A stretch of DNA of 36,285 nucleotides from DATBGO01 sp050011895 (GCA_050011895.1 JBEKIF010000046.1:1-36285), one strand, 5' to 3'. Numbered from the stretch's first letter, positions 23,970-32,248 are shown. The notes: generated by a model not told the origin, from the sequence alone. Made by a program: numbers and translations.

Positions 23970-24911
23970 CTAGAGGGCGGGCGGGACCAGCAGGCAGGGC
24001 ACCGGGAGGTGGTGGCCGGGATCAAGCGCGTTGAGCATGTCGGTGAGCGCGACCGGGTCGAACGCGATGCCGATGTGGTCGGTCAGATCCAGCGGGCACT
24101 GTTTCTGCAAGGTGATGTTGGTGACATCGCTGCCGGTCAGGAATGCCGACGTGTACGGGGTGACGACCTCGTCGTATCTGGTCTCGATGACCGTGTAGCT
24201 GACACCGGGCGCCGTGTCGCCACCCGCGTTGAGGTTGGCCAGGAAAGCCGAGCCCGCTTCCTGCTCCACGCACGCCTCGCAGGCCGCGGAGACCAGGCTG
24301 TTGGAAAGGCCGAGCAGGCCGAAGTCGCTGACCAGCGTGATCAGTCCGTCGAGGCTGGTGCCGTGGCTGGATGGCGCGAGCGCGACGAACCTGCTGACCT
24401 TGGCCGCGCCGCCGAGGAACTTCAGGTAGTACCGCGGCATCATCCCGCCCTGCGAGTGCCCGACCAGGTCTACCCTGGCGGCCCGGGTGGCGGCGAGGAC
24501 CCGGTTGACAAAGGCTTCCAGCTGCGCCGCGCTCGCCGAGATCTCGCCGATCGACTGGATCGGGCTGCCGGGAGTGCCGCCGTAGTTGAGGGCGAAGACG
24601 CAATAGCCGTGGTCGTAGAGCAGCGGCGAGACGGAGTTGAAGTTGTCGGCCATGTCGGCGAAGGTTCCAGGCACCAGGACCACGGGATCGGGATGGGCGC
24701 TGCTCGGCTTGCAGGACCAGTTGTTGGCCCCTGGCGGCGACGAATCCGGTGCGGCCAGCGCCTGGGCAACGCCGCCGACTGCGTTGTAGGGCACTGGCAG
24801 CGGGATCCGCGCCTGCGCGGCGGCGGCGGCCGGGCCCTGGACAGCGAACAGCACCGGCACGGCGAACGCGGCCACGACCAGACGGCAGCTGAGCGGCACC
24901 CGCAGACGCAT
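23970..24911 (-). CDS. Secreted alpha/beta-hydrolase lipase
   Basis: 313 residues with a Sec signal peptide (about 1-31, Arg-containing n-region, hydrophobic core, AAAAA-QA cleavage area). Alpha/beta hydrolase of the actinobacterial lipase class 2/EstA type: PDPVVLVPGTF near the oxyanion loop, nucleophile Ser153 in GHSQGG, Asp247 in TRYDEVVTPY and His279 in DLTDHIGIAFDP complete the triad. Cys67/Cys104, Cys211/Cys214 and Cys272/Cys307 could form disulfides outside the cell. Hydrolyses extracellular esters or triglycerides by family. Divergent from tdh, with an 18-bp dyad in between. Confidence 0.88.
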   Translation of the reverse strand: MRLRVPLSCRLVVAAFAVPVLFAVQGPAAAAAQARIPLPVPYNAVGGVAQALAAPDSSPPGANNWSCKPSSAHPDPVVLVPGTFADMADNFNSVSPLLYDHGYCVFALNYGGTPGSPIQSIGEISASAAQLEAFVNRVLAATRAARVDLVGHSQGGMMPRYYLKFLGGAAKVSRFVALAPSSHGTSLDGLITLVSDFGLLGLSNSLVSAACEACVEQEAGSAFLANLNAGGDTAPGVSYTVIETRYDEVVTPYTSAFLTGSDVTNITLQKQCPLDLTDHIGIAFDPVALTDMLNALDPGHHLPVPCLLVPPAL

Positions 24912-24944
24912 CGAGGCTCCCTTCGCAGCCCCCCGTGGGATCTA

Positions 24945-24962
24945 TTACTGACTACTCAGTAA
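24945..24962. promoter_or_regulatory. 18-bp perfect dyad between lipase and tdh
   Basis: TTACTGA-CTAC-TCAGTAA has perfect 7-bp arms around 4 bases, 34 bases before the lipase start and 179 before tdh. Sites of this form are typical of TetR-family repressors. It is close enough to the lipase start to block its promoter. The regulator gene is not in the window. Confidence 0.7.
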
Positions 24963-25047
24963 CCCGCCTGTCCCGAGTGTGGGCTTCCGGCGGGCGCCTG
25001 TCCAGACCCACGTCAGGCCATCGACGGCCGAACCGCGGCGAACGGGG

Positions 25048-25091
25048 TAGAGTCGTCCGGACCGGATCGGGCGCTCTCGCAACGGAGCGCC
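25048..25091 (+). promoter_or_regulatory. Candidate tdh promoter and leader hairpin
   Basis: TAGAGT (25048-25053) is a possible -10. GGCGCTC (25070-25076) and GAGCGCC (25085-25091) then form a perfect 7-bp stem with an 8-base loop in the leader of tdh. No known riboswitch pattern is recognised. Confidence 0.25.
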
Positions 25092-25140
25092 GCGACGGAC
25101 CGGTCATCATCAGCTCGGTTAGCCAGGGAGCGAGCAACGC

Positions 25141-26172
25141 ATGAAGGCTCTGGTAAAGGTCCGACCTGAGCCGGGGCTGCGCATCGAGGACGTGCCGATC
25201 CCTGCGCTTGGCCGGGACGATGTGCTCATCCGGGTGCTGCGGACCGGCGTGTGCGGCACGGACCTGCACATCTATCAGTGGGACGGCTGGGCGCAGGCCA
25301 ACGTGCCGGTGCCGCTGGTGATCGGTCACGAGTTCGTCGGAGAGGTCGTGGCGGCCGGGCCCGACGTCGGCGACCTGCAGTCGGGTGATCTCGTGAGCGG
25401 TGAGGGTCATCTGGTCTGCGGCCGCTGCCGCAATTGCATGGCCGGGCGCCGGGTTCAGTGCGCTCGCACCAAAGGGATCGGCGTTAACCATCCGGGCGCG
25501 TTCGCCGAGTTCATCGCCATGCCGGCGACGAACGTCTGGCACCATCCGCCAGACATCGACCTCGACGTAGCGGCGATCTTCGACCCGTTCGGCAACGCCG
25601 TGCACACGGCGCTGACCTTCCCCATTCTCGGTGAAGACGTCCTTATCACGGGAGCGGGCCCGATCGGGCTGATGGCGGCGATCGTGGCCAGGCATGCCGG
25701 GGCCCGCCACATCGTCATCACCGACGTCTCGCCCTACCGGCTCGACCTGGCGACGCGGATCGGCGTCACCCTCGCCGTGGACGCGAGCACGACCACCCTC
25801 CAGGACGCGATGGGGCAGCTGGGGATGGTCGAGGGGTTCGATGTTGGCCTGGAGATGTCCGGCAAGCCGACGGCGCTGCGCGACATGCTGGCCGCGATGA
25901 CCCATGGGGGCAAGATCGCGGTTCTCGGGCTGCCGACCGAGCAGTTCGGGATCGACTGGGCCCACCTTGTCCTCAACATGATCACGATCAAGGGGATATA
26001 CGGGCGCCAGATGTTCGAGACCTGGTACGAGATGGCGGTCCTTATCCAGTCGGGCGTCGACATCTCCCCGGTCATCACGCACCGGTTCGACGCCATGGAC
26101 TTCGACGCGGCCTTCGAGACCGTCCGCAGCTCCCAGTGCGGCAAGGTGGTCCTCAACTGGGCCGACAGGTAA
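25141..26172 (+). CDS. tdh: L-threonine 3-dehydrogenase
   Basis: 343-residue zinc-dependent medium-chain dehydrogenase that oxidises L-threonine to 2-amino-3-ketobutyrate with NAD+. Catalytic zinc region: Cys38, Thr40, His43 in GVCGTDLHIY and His63-Glu64 in GHE. Structural zinc: Cys93, Cys96, Cys99, Cys107. Rossmann motif GAGPIGLMAA near 176. Length equals the E. coli enzyme, and the following gene is kbl, the classical partner, 31 bases downstream. GGGAG precedes the ATG by about 10 bases. Confidence 0.95.
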   Translation: MKALVKVRPEPGLRIEDVPIPALGRDDVLIRVLRTGVCGTDLHIYQWDGWAQANVPVPLVIGHEFVGEVVAAGPDVGDLQSGDLVSGEGHLVCGRCRNCMAGRRVQCARTKGIGVNHPGAFAEFIAMPATNVWHHPPDIDLDVAAIFDPFGNAVHTALTFPILGEDVLITGAGPIGLMAAIVARHAGARHIVITDVSPYRLDLATRIGVTLAVDASTTTLQDAMGQLGMVEGFDVGLEMSGKPTALRDMLAAMTHGGKIAVLGLPTEQFGIDWAHLVLNMITIKGIYGRQMFETWYEMAVLIQSGVDISPVITHRFDAMDFDAAFETVRSSQCGKVVLNWADR

Positions 26173-26203
26173 AAGACCGACACAATAACGAGAGGCCAGC
26201 CAA

Positions 26204-27385
26204 GTGTTCGCAAACGTCCGCGAGGAAATCGGTACGGAGCTAGACAAGATCCGTGCCGACGGCCTGTTCAAGGCGGAGCGCGTTATCGTGAGCCCGCAGC
26301 AGGCCAGCATCCGTGTTCAGGACGGCGCTGAAGTACTCAACCTGTGCGCCAACAACTACCTGGGGCTGGCCGACGATCCGCGGATCATTGCCGCCGCCAA
26401 GGACGCCCTCGACCGGTGGGGCTACGGCCTGGCCAGCGTCCGGTTCATCTGCGGCACCCAGGACATCCACAAGCAGCTCGAGCACCGCATCTCGGAATTC
26501 CTCGGCACGCAGGACTCGATCCTCTACTCCTCGTGCTTCGACGCCAACGGGGGGCTGTTCGAGACGATCCTCGACGAGCAAGATGCCGTCATCAGCGACG
26601 AGCTGAACCACGCGTCGATCATCGATGGCATCAGGCTCTGCCGGGCGAAGCGGCTGCGGTACCGCAACCGCGATATGGCCGATCTTGAGAAGCAGCTGCA
26701 AGCCGCACAGGGCGCCCGGCGCAGGCTCATCGCTACCGACGGCGTCTTCTCGATGGATGGCTATCTCGCCCCGCTCGCCGAGATCTGCGCGCTGGCCGAG
26801 CGCTACCAGGCGATGGTCATGGTCGATGACTCGCACGCCGTCGGTTTCGTCGGCGACCGCGGTCGCGGGACCCCGGAACTGCACGGCGTCACCGACCGCG
26901 TCGACGTGGTCACCGGCACGCTCGGCAAGGCCCTCGGCGGCGCCAGCGGCGGTTACGCCAGCGGCCGCAAGGAAATCGTTGACCTGCTCAGGCAGCGGTC
27001 GCGGCCGTACCTGTTCTCCAACTCGGTCTCCCCAGCCGTGGTCGGCGCCTCGATCAAGGTCCTCGACCTGCTCGACGGCAGCGACTACCTGCGGGCCCGG
27101 CTGCACGAGAACACCACCTGGTTCCGCGAGCGGATGACCGATCTCGGCTTCGACATCCTGCCCGGCGATCATCCGATCGTCCCCGTGATGATCGGCGACG
27201 CGGCGCGCGCGAGCCGGATGGCCGACCTGCTGCTGCAGAAGGGGGTCTACGTCGTCGGGTTCAGCTACCCGGTCGTCCCTGTCGGAAAAGCCCGGATCAG
27301 GACGCAGGTCTCGGCCGCGCACACGAGCGCCGAACTCGAAATGGCCGCGACCGCGTTCGCAGCCGCCCGCGACGAGATGGGCTGA
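26204..27385 (+). CDS. kbl: 2-amino-3-ketobutyrate CoA ligase (glycine C-acetyltransferase)
   Basis: 393-residue PLP enzyme of the alpha-oxoamine synthase family; splits 2-amino-3-ketobutyrate with CoA into glycine and acetyl-CoA. NNYLGLADDPRI near 50-61, FICGTQDIHKQLE near 81-93, DDSHAVGFVG near 208-217 and PLP-Lys242 in GTLGKALGGASGG are typical. GTG start at 26204 with GAGAGG upstream. Operon with tdh: the two complete threonine-to-glycine degradation. Confidence 0.95.
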   Translation: MFANVREEIGTELDKIRADGLFKAERVIVSPQQASIRVQDGAEVLNLCANNYLGLADDPRIIAAAKDALDRWGYGLASVRFICGTQDIHKQLEHRISEFLGTQDSILYSSCFDANGGLFETILDEQDAVISDELNHASIIDGIRLCRAKRLRYRNRDMADLEKQLQAAQGARRRLIATDGVFSMDGYLAPLAEICALAERYQAMVMVDDSHAVGFVGDRGRGTPELHGVTDRVDVVTGTLGKALGGASGGYASGRKEIVDLLRQRSRPYLFSNSVSPAVVGASIKVLDLLDGSDYLRARLHENTTWFRERMTDLGFDILPGDHPIVPVMIGDAARASRMADLLLQKGVYVVGFSYPVVPVGKARIRTQVSAAHTSAELEMAATAFAAARDEMG

Positions 27386-27403
27386 CACCGAGCCCCTCTG
27401 GCC

Positions 27404-27847
27404 TCACCCGGCCACCGCTACCGGCCTGGCGTCGCGGGCCTCAACTGGCTCGCCGCATGCCTCGCACACCACCTGGCTGACCAGCCGGTGACCGCAGCGG
27501 TGCTCAAGGACGAGCGGCGGCCCGCCGGGGCCGGCCAGGTAGCGGTCGCCCCAGCGCATCAGGGAAAGGATGACCGGGTACAGTTCCCGGCCAGCCTCGG
27601 TCAGGCGGTACTCGAACCGGGCGGGATGCTCGGAGTAGGGCTGGCGCTCGAGGATCCCGGCATCCACGAGTGTGCGCAGGCGCGCGGCGAGCGTGTCACG
27701 TGGCGCACCGGTCCGCCGGACCATTTCGTCGAACCTGCGGTTGCCGAGGAACACCTCCCGCACGGCGAGGAGAGCCCATTTCTCCCCGACGATCTCGAGC
27801 GTGCGAGCCACGGAGCACACCCTTGGCTTGGTCGATACGGCCGTCAT
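27404..27847 (-). CDS. HxlR-family transcriptional regulator
   Basis: About 147 residues; winged-helix HxlR domain (about 10-100): CSVARTLEIVGEKWALLAVR, GNRRFDEMVRRTGAPRDTLA, RLRTLVDAGILERQPYSEHP, RFEYRLTEAGRELYPVIL. A short C-terminal extension carries Cys/His residues (LEHRCGHRL, VCEACGEP), a possible small zinc site. I chose ATG at 27847, because TATACT lies 7 bases before it with no Shine-Dalgarno, which implies a leaderless transcript; an upstream in-frame TTG (27874) would overlap the operator. Divergent from the DHA2 pump gene, which it most likely represses. Confidence 0.88.
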   Translation of the reverse strand: MTAVSTKPRVCSVARTLEIVGEKWALLAVREVFLGNRRFDEMVRRTGAPRDTLAARLRTLVDAGILERQPYSEHPARFEYRLTEAGRELYPVILSLMRWGDRYLAGPGGPPLVLEHRCGHRLVSQVVCEACGEPVEARDARPVAVAG

Positions 27848-27864
27848 GCTCACAGTATATCGGA

Positions 27865-27928
27865 GTGAGTCCAATTTCTGGACGCACGGAGTGATTCCAG
27901 CTATAGTGAGTCCAGAATCCGGACTTAC
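27865..27928. promoter_or_regulatory. Two operator-like dyads and promoters between hxlR gene and DHA2 pump
   Basis: Dyad 1: GTGAGTCCA (27865-27873) and TGGACGCAC (27879-27887), 8 of 9 paired. Dyad 2: GTGAGTCC (27906-27913) and GGACTTAC (27921-27928), 7 of 8 paired. The half-site GTGAKTCCA also occurs at 27891-27899, so three direct copies face the pump. TATAGT (27902-27907) is a likely -10 of the pump gene, touching dyad 2; TATACT on the minus strand (27854-27859) is the -10 of the regulator. Binding would shut off both. Confidence 0.65.
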
Positions 27929-27942
27929 CAGAAGGACCCTCC

Positions 27943-29469
27943 GTGGACTCTCGCCCTTCGCCCATCAGCCTTCCGCCGACTACCGGCCGTGCCGTCCGGC
28001 CCGTCCCCGCCGCACCGCGGGGCGGCGCCGCACCGCCGGACACCCTGCACCGGCCCGTCCTCGGCGCCCGCCAGGTGACGGCGGTCGTCGGCGTCCTCTC
28101 GCTTGCCGTGTTCATGTCCAGCCTCGACCTGTTCATCGTCAATCTCGCGTTCCCCTACATCGGCAGGGAGTACAGCGGCACCAGCCTGTCCGACCTGTCC
28201 TGGGTCCTCAACGGGTACACGATCGTCTTCGCCGCCGTCCTGGTGCCGGCCGGCCGCTGGGCGGACCGGGTCGGGCGGCGCAGGCTCTTCATCACGGGCC
28301 TGATCGCGTTCAGTGTCGGCTCGCTGCTCTGTGGCCTGGCGCCCGGAGTCGCCGAGCTCATCGCCGCCCGGGTCGTCCAGGCGGTCGGGGCCGGCCTGAT
28401 GGTGCCCGCCTCGCTGTCACTCTTGCTGGCGACGGTTCCGGCGGAGGCCCGGTCCCGCGCGATCGGCACCTGGTCGGGCCTTGCTGCCCTCGGCGCCGCG
28501 CTCGGGCCGGTGATCGGCGGGAGCCTGGTGCAGGTCAGCTGGCGGTGGGTGTTCTGGATTAACCTCCCCGTCGGGCTGGTCGCCGTCCTGCTGGCCGTCA
28601 GGGTAGTGCCGGAGAGCAAGGACGAGCGGGTCCAGGGCAGGCCGGACCTGGCGGGTGCCGGGCTGCTGGCCGCTGCCGTGGGGCTGGTCGCCTTCGCCCT
28701 CGTCGAGGCGCCCAGCTGGGGATGGGGCTCGGCCGGCTTCCTCGGCTTGCTGCTCGCCTCGCTGGCCTGCGGCGCGGCAATGGTGGCCCGCTCGCAGCGC
28801 CACCACTCCCCGGTGATCGAACTCGGGCTGCTCCGCTCCAGGACCTTCAGCGGTACGTTCGGCGCATCGATCCTCTATTACGCGGCCTTCGGGGCGTTCG
28901 TGCTCAACTCGGTCGAGTTCCTCACCGGAGTGTGGCACTACTCCGCGGTGCGGGCGGGCCTCGCCATCGGGCCAGGTCCGCTGATGGTCCTGCCGTTCGC
29001 CATGCTCGTCGCTCCCCGCCTGGCTGTGCGCCTCGGCGGCCCGGGCCGGGTGGCGGTGCTCGGCTGCGCCGTCAACGCCGGCGCGCAGCTGCTATGGTTC
29101 GCGCAGATCCAGGCGCACCCGGCTTACCTGACCCATCTACTGCCGGCCCAGTTGCTCGGCGGCGCCGGGGTCGGCCTGACGATTCCCTCGTTGCTCGGAG
29201 CCGGGAGCGCGTCGCTGACGCCGGACCGTTTCGGCACCGGCAGCGGAATCCTCAACATGGCCCGCCAGGTGGGTACCGTGCTCGGCGTCGCTGGCCTGAT
29301 AGCCATAATCTCCCACCTCGCAGCCAATGATCCCGTCGCCACCTACCGCCACGGCGTCGTCCTCATCATCGCTTTCTTCGTCGCCGCCGGCATCGTCTCG
29401 GCCGCCTTGCTGACCGGCCGAGCGCCCCTTCCTGGCGTCCCGGCGGCCGCGATAAGGGGGCCACGATGA
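27943..29469 (+). CDS. DHA2-family MFS efflux transporter
   Basis: 508 residues, 14 predicted helices after a Pro/Ala-rich N-terminal tail (about 1-45). Motif D1 region SSLDLFIVNLAFPYIG near 58-73, motif A GRWADRVGRRRLFITG near 103-118, motif C-like RVVQAVGAGLMVPASLSLLLA, and GTWSGLAALGAALGPVIGG. GTG start with AGAAGGACC upstream. ATGA overlap with the thioesterase gene makes a two-gene operon under the HxlR regulator. Confidence 0.9.
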   Translation: MDSRPSPISLPPTTGRAVRPVPAAPRGGAAPPDTLHRPVLGARQVTAVVGVLSLAVFMSSLDLFIVNLAFPYIGREYSGTSLSDLSWVLNGYTIVFAAVLVPAGRWADRVGRRRLFITGLIAFSVGSLLCGLAPGVAELIAARVVQAVGAGLMVPASLSLLLATVPAEARSRAIGTWSGLAALGAALGPVIGGSLVQVSWRWVFWINLPVGLVAVLLAVRVVPESKDERVQGRPDLAGAGLLAAAVGLVAFALVEAPSWGWGSAGFLGLLLASLACGAAMVARSQRHHSPVIELGLLRSRTFSGTFGASILYYAAFGAFVLNSVEFLTGVWHYSAVRAGLAIGPGPLMVLPFAMLVAPRLAVRLGGPGRVAVLGCAVNAGAQLLWFAQIQAHPAYLTHLLPAQLLGGAGVGLTIPSLLGAGSASLTPDRFGTGSGILNMARQVGTVLGVAGLIAIISHLAANDPVATYRHGVVLIIAFFVAAGIVSAALLTGRAPLPGVPAAAIRGPR

Positions 29470-29993
29470 CGCCGCCAGTCCCGGCGGGCGGGGCCGAATG
29501 GGGGACGGCGCGCTCTAAGTCGGTCACCTGGTACGCCCCTGAGGCTACGGTGGCCGGCGGGGCGGGCATGTCAGGTCTGCAGTTCATGCAGGCTCTGAAG
29601 GACGGCCGGGTGGCCCCGGCACCGATCGCGCTGTTGCTCAATATGCGGCCGAAGCGGGTGGAGCAGGGACTCGTGGTGTTCGAGTGCGTGCCCGACGAGT
29701 CCGTCTATAACCCGATAGGCGTGGTGCACGGCGGCCTGGTGTGCACGCTGGCGGACACGGTGACCGGCTGCGCAGTGCACACCACTCTCGACGCCGGGAC
29801 CGGCTACACCTCGATCGACATCACGGTCAACTATCTGCGGCCGGTCACGCTCGGGAGTGGTCTCCTGGTAGCAACCGGCCGGGTTATCAAGCCCGGACGG
29901 CGCATTGCCCTTGCGGCGGCCGAGGTGCACGACGAAGCAGGACGCCTGGTCGCCACGGCCACCAGCAACTGCCTGATCATGCCCGCCAGCTAA
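29466..29993 (+). CDS. PaaI-type hotdog thioesterase
   Basis: 175-residue single hotdog-fold protein. VYNPIGVVHGGLVCTLADT (about 79-97) is the PaaI signature HGG(x)nD/E region; TSIDITVNYLRPV is the following beta strand typical of acyl-CoA thioesterases. Starts in the stop codon of the DHA2 pump, so the two are cotranslated; a link between acyl-CoA turnover and export of a hydrophobic compound is possible. A 12-bp hairpin follows. Confidence 0.88.
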   Translation: MTPPVPAGGAEWGTARSKSVTWYAPEATVAGGAGMSGLQFMQALKDGRVAPAPIALLLNMRPKRVEQGLVVFECVPDESVYNPIGVVHGGLVCTLADTVTGCAVHTTLDAGTGYTSIDITVNYLRPVTLGSGLLVATGRVIKPGRRIALAAAEVHDEAGRLVATATSNCLIMPAS

Positions 29994-30051
29994 GCCGCCT
30001 CGGCGGACTCCCGCGCCCAGAGCGGGCCACGGGAGACCATTGGCACGGCGG

Positions 30052-30091
30052 GCCGGGCCGGTGATTTTTTATCGATAGGCACCGGCCCGGC
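30052..30091. terminator. Bidirectional-looking hairpin between thioesterase and H1-like gene
   Basis: GCCGGGCCGGTG (30052-30063) pairs perfectly with CACCGGCCCGGC (30080-30091), a 12-bp stem with a 16-base AT-rich loop that includes six T. It lies between convergent genes, 59 bases after one stop and 5 before the other, and can serve both. Confidence 0.75.
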
Positions 30092-30096
30092 ACCTT

Positions 30097-30768
30097 TCAT
30101 GCCGCGGTCTTCCGCCTCGGCGCGGTCTTCCGCGTCGTCGCGGGCTTCGGCGCGGACTTCCGGATGGTCGCGGACTTTGGCGCGGACTTCCGGATGGTCG
30201 CGGACTTCGGCGCGGACTTCCGCCTCGCCGTGATCTTCGCCGACGACGCTGCTGGCTTCGCCGACATCGTCTTGGCCGCTACCGTCAGTGCCTTCGCCGC
30301 ATTGGTCATGGCCTTGGTGGCGGTGTTCATCGCCTGCATGGCGGCGGACATCGTCTTGGCCGACGCCACGCCCTTGGTGGCCGCGGAAGTCATCCGGGTC
30401 GACGCAGTAGAGACCTTCGCCGCTGCCGACGAGACCTTCCTGGCCGCCGGCGCCTTCGCGGTCATGGCCTTGGGCGCCTTGCGGCTCCCCGGGCCCGCCG
30501 GTGCCTTACGCGTCGGCTTCCGGGTAACTGCCTTGCGGGTCCCCGGGCCGGTGCTGGCCTTGCGGGTCCCCGTGGCCGTGACGGCCTTGCGAGTCCCCGT
30601 GGCGGTGACTGCACTGCGCGTCGCCTTACCGGCGGGCGCCTTGCTGCCAGCCATGACCTTCGGCCGGCTGGCCGCAGTCATGGACACACTGTTGCCGACA
30701 CGCCGGGCACGGACGATTTCCGGCGTGCCGCCGTGAATGGCCGAGTGAGTCCTAGTTTGCACTTGCAT
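30097..30768 (-). CDS. Histone H1-like Lys/Ala-rich DNA-binding protein
   Basis: 223 residues from the ATG at 30768, which has GGGGGGAGA 4 bases upstream (an upstream in-frame start at 30843 lacks a site). After a short N-terminal part (about 1-35) the protein is low-complexity Lys/Ala/Thr/Ser/Arg: TATGTRKAV repeats, an alanine-rich helical middle with few charges (AMQAMNTATKAMTNAAKALT) and a C-terminal set of KSAPKSATIR decapeptides. This resembles the basic tails of bacterial H1-like and HupB proteins, expected to bind and compact DNA. No HU fold is present. Confidence 0.75.
   Translation of the reverse strand: MQVQTRTHSAIHGGTPEIVRARRVGNSVSMTAASRPKVMAGSKAPAGKATRSAVTATGTRKAVTATGTRKASTGPGTRKAVTRKPTRKAPAGPGSRKAPKAMTAKAPAARKVSSAAAKVSTASTRMTSAATKGVASAKTMSAAMQAMNTATKAMTNAAKALTVAAKTMSAKPAASSAKITARRKSAPKSATIRKSAPKSATIRKSAPKPATTRKTAPRRKTAA
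30135..30230. repeat. 30-bp in-frame repeats in the H1-like gene
   Basis: Three near-identical units (GGCGCGGACTTCCGGATGGT and ten more bases on the plus strand) encode KSAPKSATIR-type decapeptides at the protein C-terminus. Further 24-30 bp repeats encode TATGTRKAV-type units near 30540-30615. Confidence 0.75.
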
Positions 30769-31006
30769 TGATCTCCCCCCATGTTGATCAATTACGGGAG
30801 ACCTATTCCACGATTGGCTGCTTCTTACACACCAATGCATCATCAGGAATAAGAATCGTCGGGCGAGCTGGCCAGCGCGCTTATCCGGGCGGGTCCGCTT
30901 TCAGTTGCGGCCGGGACAGTTCCAGCCAGCTATCGAGTACCTCGGACTCGGCGTAATCGGTATCGGTAAGGAACAGCCCCGCAGTTACCGACGACCACCG
31001 CGACGC

Positions 31007-32239
31007 TCATCGCCGCCCCCACTCCTGCGCAAGCAACTGGTAAGAGCGGACCCGGTCGGCGTGATCGTGGGTGATCGTGGTGATGATCAGCTCGTCGGCA
31101 CCGGTGGCCTCCTGCAGTTGCTCGAGCTGGTCAGCGACTTGCTGCGCGGACCCGACGAACTGGGTGTCCACCCGGTCGGCCACCAGGGCCCGGCCGGCCT
31201 CGGGCCACACGTATGCCCTGCTTTCGTCCGGGGTCGGGTACGCGATCGCGCCAGCGCCCGACCGGATGCTGTGCACCCACGGGCCGTAGCCTGCGGCCAG
31301 CTCCCTGGCGACTGCCTCGTCCTGCGCGACGACGACATCCGCGGACACGCTGATGTAGGGCCGGTCAAGCTCGGCGGAAGACCGGAATGCGGAACGATAC
31401 CCCTCCACAGCCTCCAGCACGGTAGCGGGACTGACATGGTAATTAGCGGCGAACCGCAAGCCGTTCGAGCCAGCGACCTTGGCACTCTCCCCGCCGCTGC
31501 TGCCCAGGATCCAGACCTGCACAGCGGCGCCCTCACCCGGGACGGCGTGCGCTTCGACACCGTCAGCCGACCGATAGCTGCCGCGGAGCAAGGCGAGGAT
31601 GTCGTCGATCTGCTCGCTGTAGTCCTGCGCGTGGGCGCCTGGTTGTTGCAGCAGCTTGCGCTGCAGCTCAAATCGCGGCGACGCAAGCAGCCGCTCAGCG
31701 CGGAACCGCGGCGGGATGCGCAGCCCGTTCGGCGCCCGGCCGTCTACTACGTGCGTCGCGCCGACGTGCCTCGGCTCCCGGTCGCGCCCGCCGTCGTGCT
31801 CGCGGCCGCGCCCGCCGTCGTGCTCGCGGCCGCGCCCGCCGTCGTGCTCGCGGCCGCGCCCGCCGTCGTGCTCGCGGCCGCGGTCGCGGTCCGGCGGCCC
31901 CCCGCCAGACCGGCCGAGGCCGAGGTCGAGGCGGCCACGGTGCAGGGCGTCGATGAGGCCGAACTCCTCGACCACCGACAGCGCGGTGCGGTGCCCGAGC
32001 TGGACCGCACCGGATCCGATCCGGATCGTTGACGTGGCGGCCGCGGTAAGCGCGAGGGCGACAGCCGGGGAGGCGCCGGCGACGCCGGGGTTGAGGTGAT
32101 GCTCGGCAAACCAGTACCGGGCGTAGCCGAACCGCTCGGCGTGGCGGGCGAGGTCGATGCTGGCCCGCAGCGCCCCGCCAGCGCTGCCACCGGACGTGAT
32201 GGGTACCAGATCGAGCACGGCGAGCGGCGTGGTGGCCAT
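31007..32239 (-). CDS. LLM-class flavin-dependent oxidoreductase with a repeat insertion
   Basis: 410 residues of the luciferase-like monooxygenase group 1 (single-subunit LLM) type, longer than the usual 330-370. PLAVLDLVPITSGGSAGGAL start, RYWFAEHHLNPGVA near 42-55, IRIGSGAVQLGHRTAL near 71-86 and DALHRGRLDLGLGRSGGGPP near 95-114 are typical, as is WILGSSGGESA for substrate and flavin positioning. Between GGGPP and the next conserved part lies DRDRGREHDGGRGREHDGG and further octapeptides, made by a 24-bp DNA repeat. Its start codon (GGAG-type site AAGGAG) overlaps the end of an upstream LLM pseudogene. Confidence 0.82.
   Translation of the reverse strand: MATTPLAVLDLVPITSGGSAGGALRASIDLARHAERFGYARYWFAEHHLNPGVAGASPAVALALTAAATSTIRIGSGAVQLGHRTALSVVEEFGLIDALHRGRLDLGLGRSGGGPPDRDRGREHDGGRGREHDGGRGREHDGGRGREHDGGRDREPRHVGATHVVDGRAPNGLRIPPRFRAERLLASPRFELQRKLLQQPGAHAQDYSEQIDDILALLRGSYRSADGVEAHAVPGEGAAVQVWILGSSGGESAKVAGSNGLRFAANYHVSPATVLEAVEGYRSAFRSSAELDRPYISVSADVVVAQDEAVARELAAGYGPWVHSIRSGAGAIAYPTPDESRAYVWPEAGRALVADRVDTQFVGSAQQVADQLEQLQEATGADELIITTITHDHADRVRSYQLLAQEWGRR
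31784..31879. repeat. Four perfect 24-bp repeats inside the LLM gene
   Basis: Units at 31784-31807, 31808-31831, 31832-31855 and 31856-31879 are identical and encode the octapeptide GREHDGGR in the LLM protein. 24 is a multiple of three, so copy changes would not break the gene. Confidence 0.95.
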
Positions 32240-32248
32240 GGCGGCTCC

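Noticed and set aside
25000..25140. Glycine riboswitch before tdh-kbl
   Set aside because: Only a simple 7-bp hairpin is visible; the tandem aptamer pattern was not seen.
30164..30736. 190-codon plus-strand hydrophobic-looking frame
   Set aside because: It is the antisense of the Lys/Ala-rich H1-like gene, whose repeats and strong ribosome site support the minus strand. Val/Ala/Phe repeats are a by-product.
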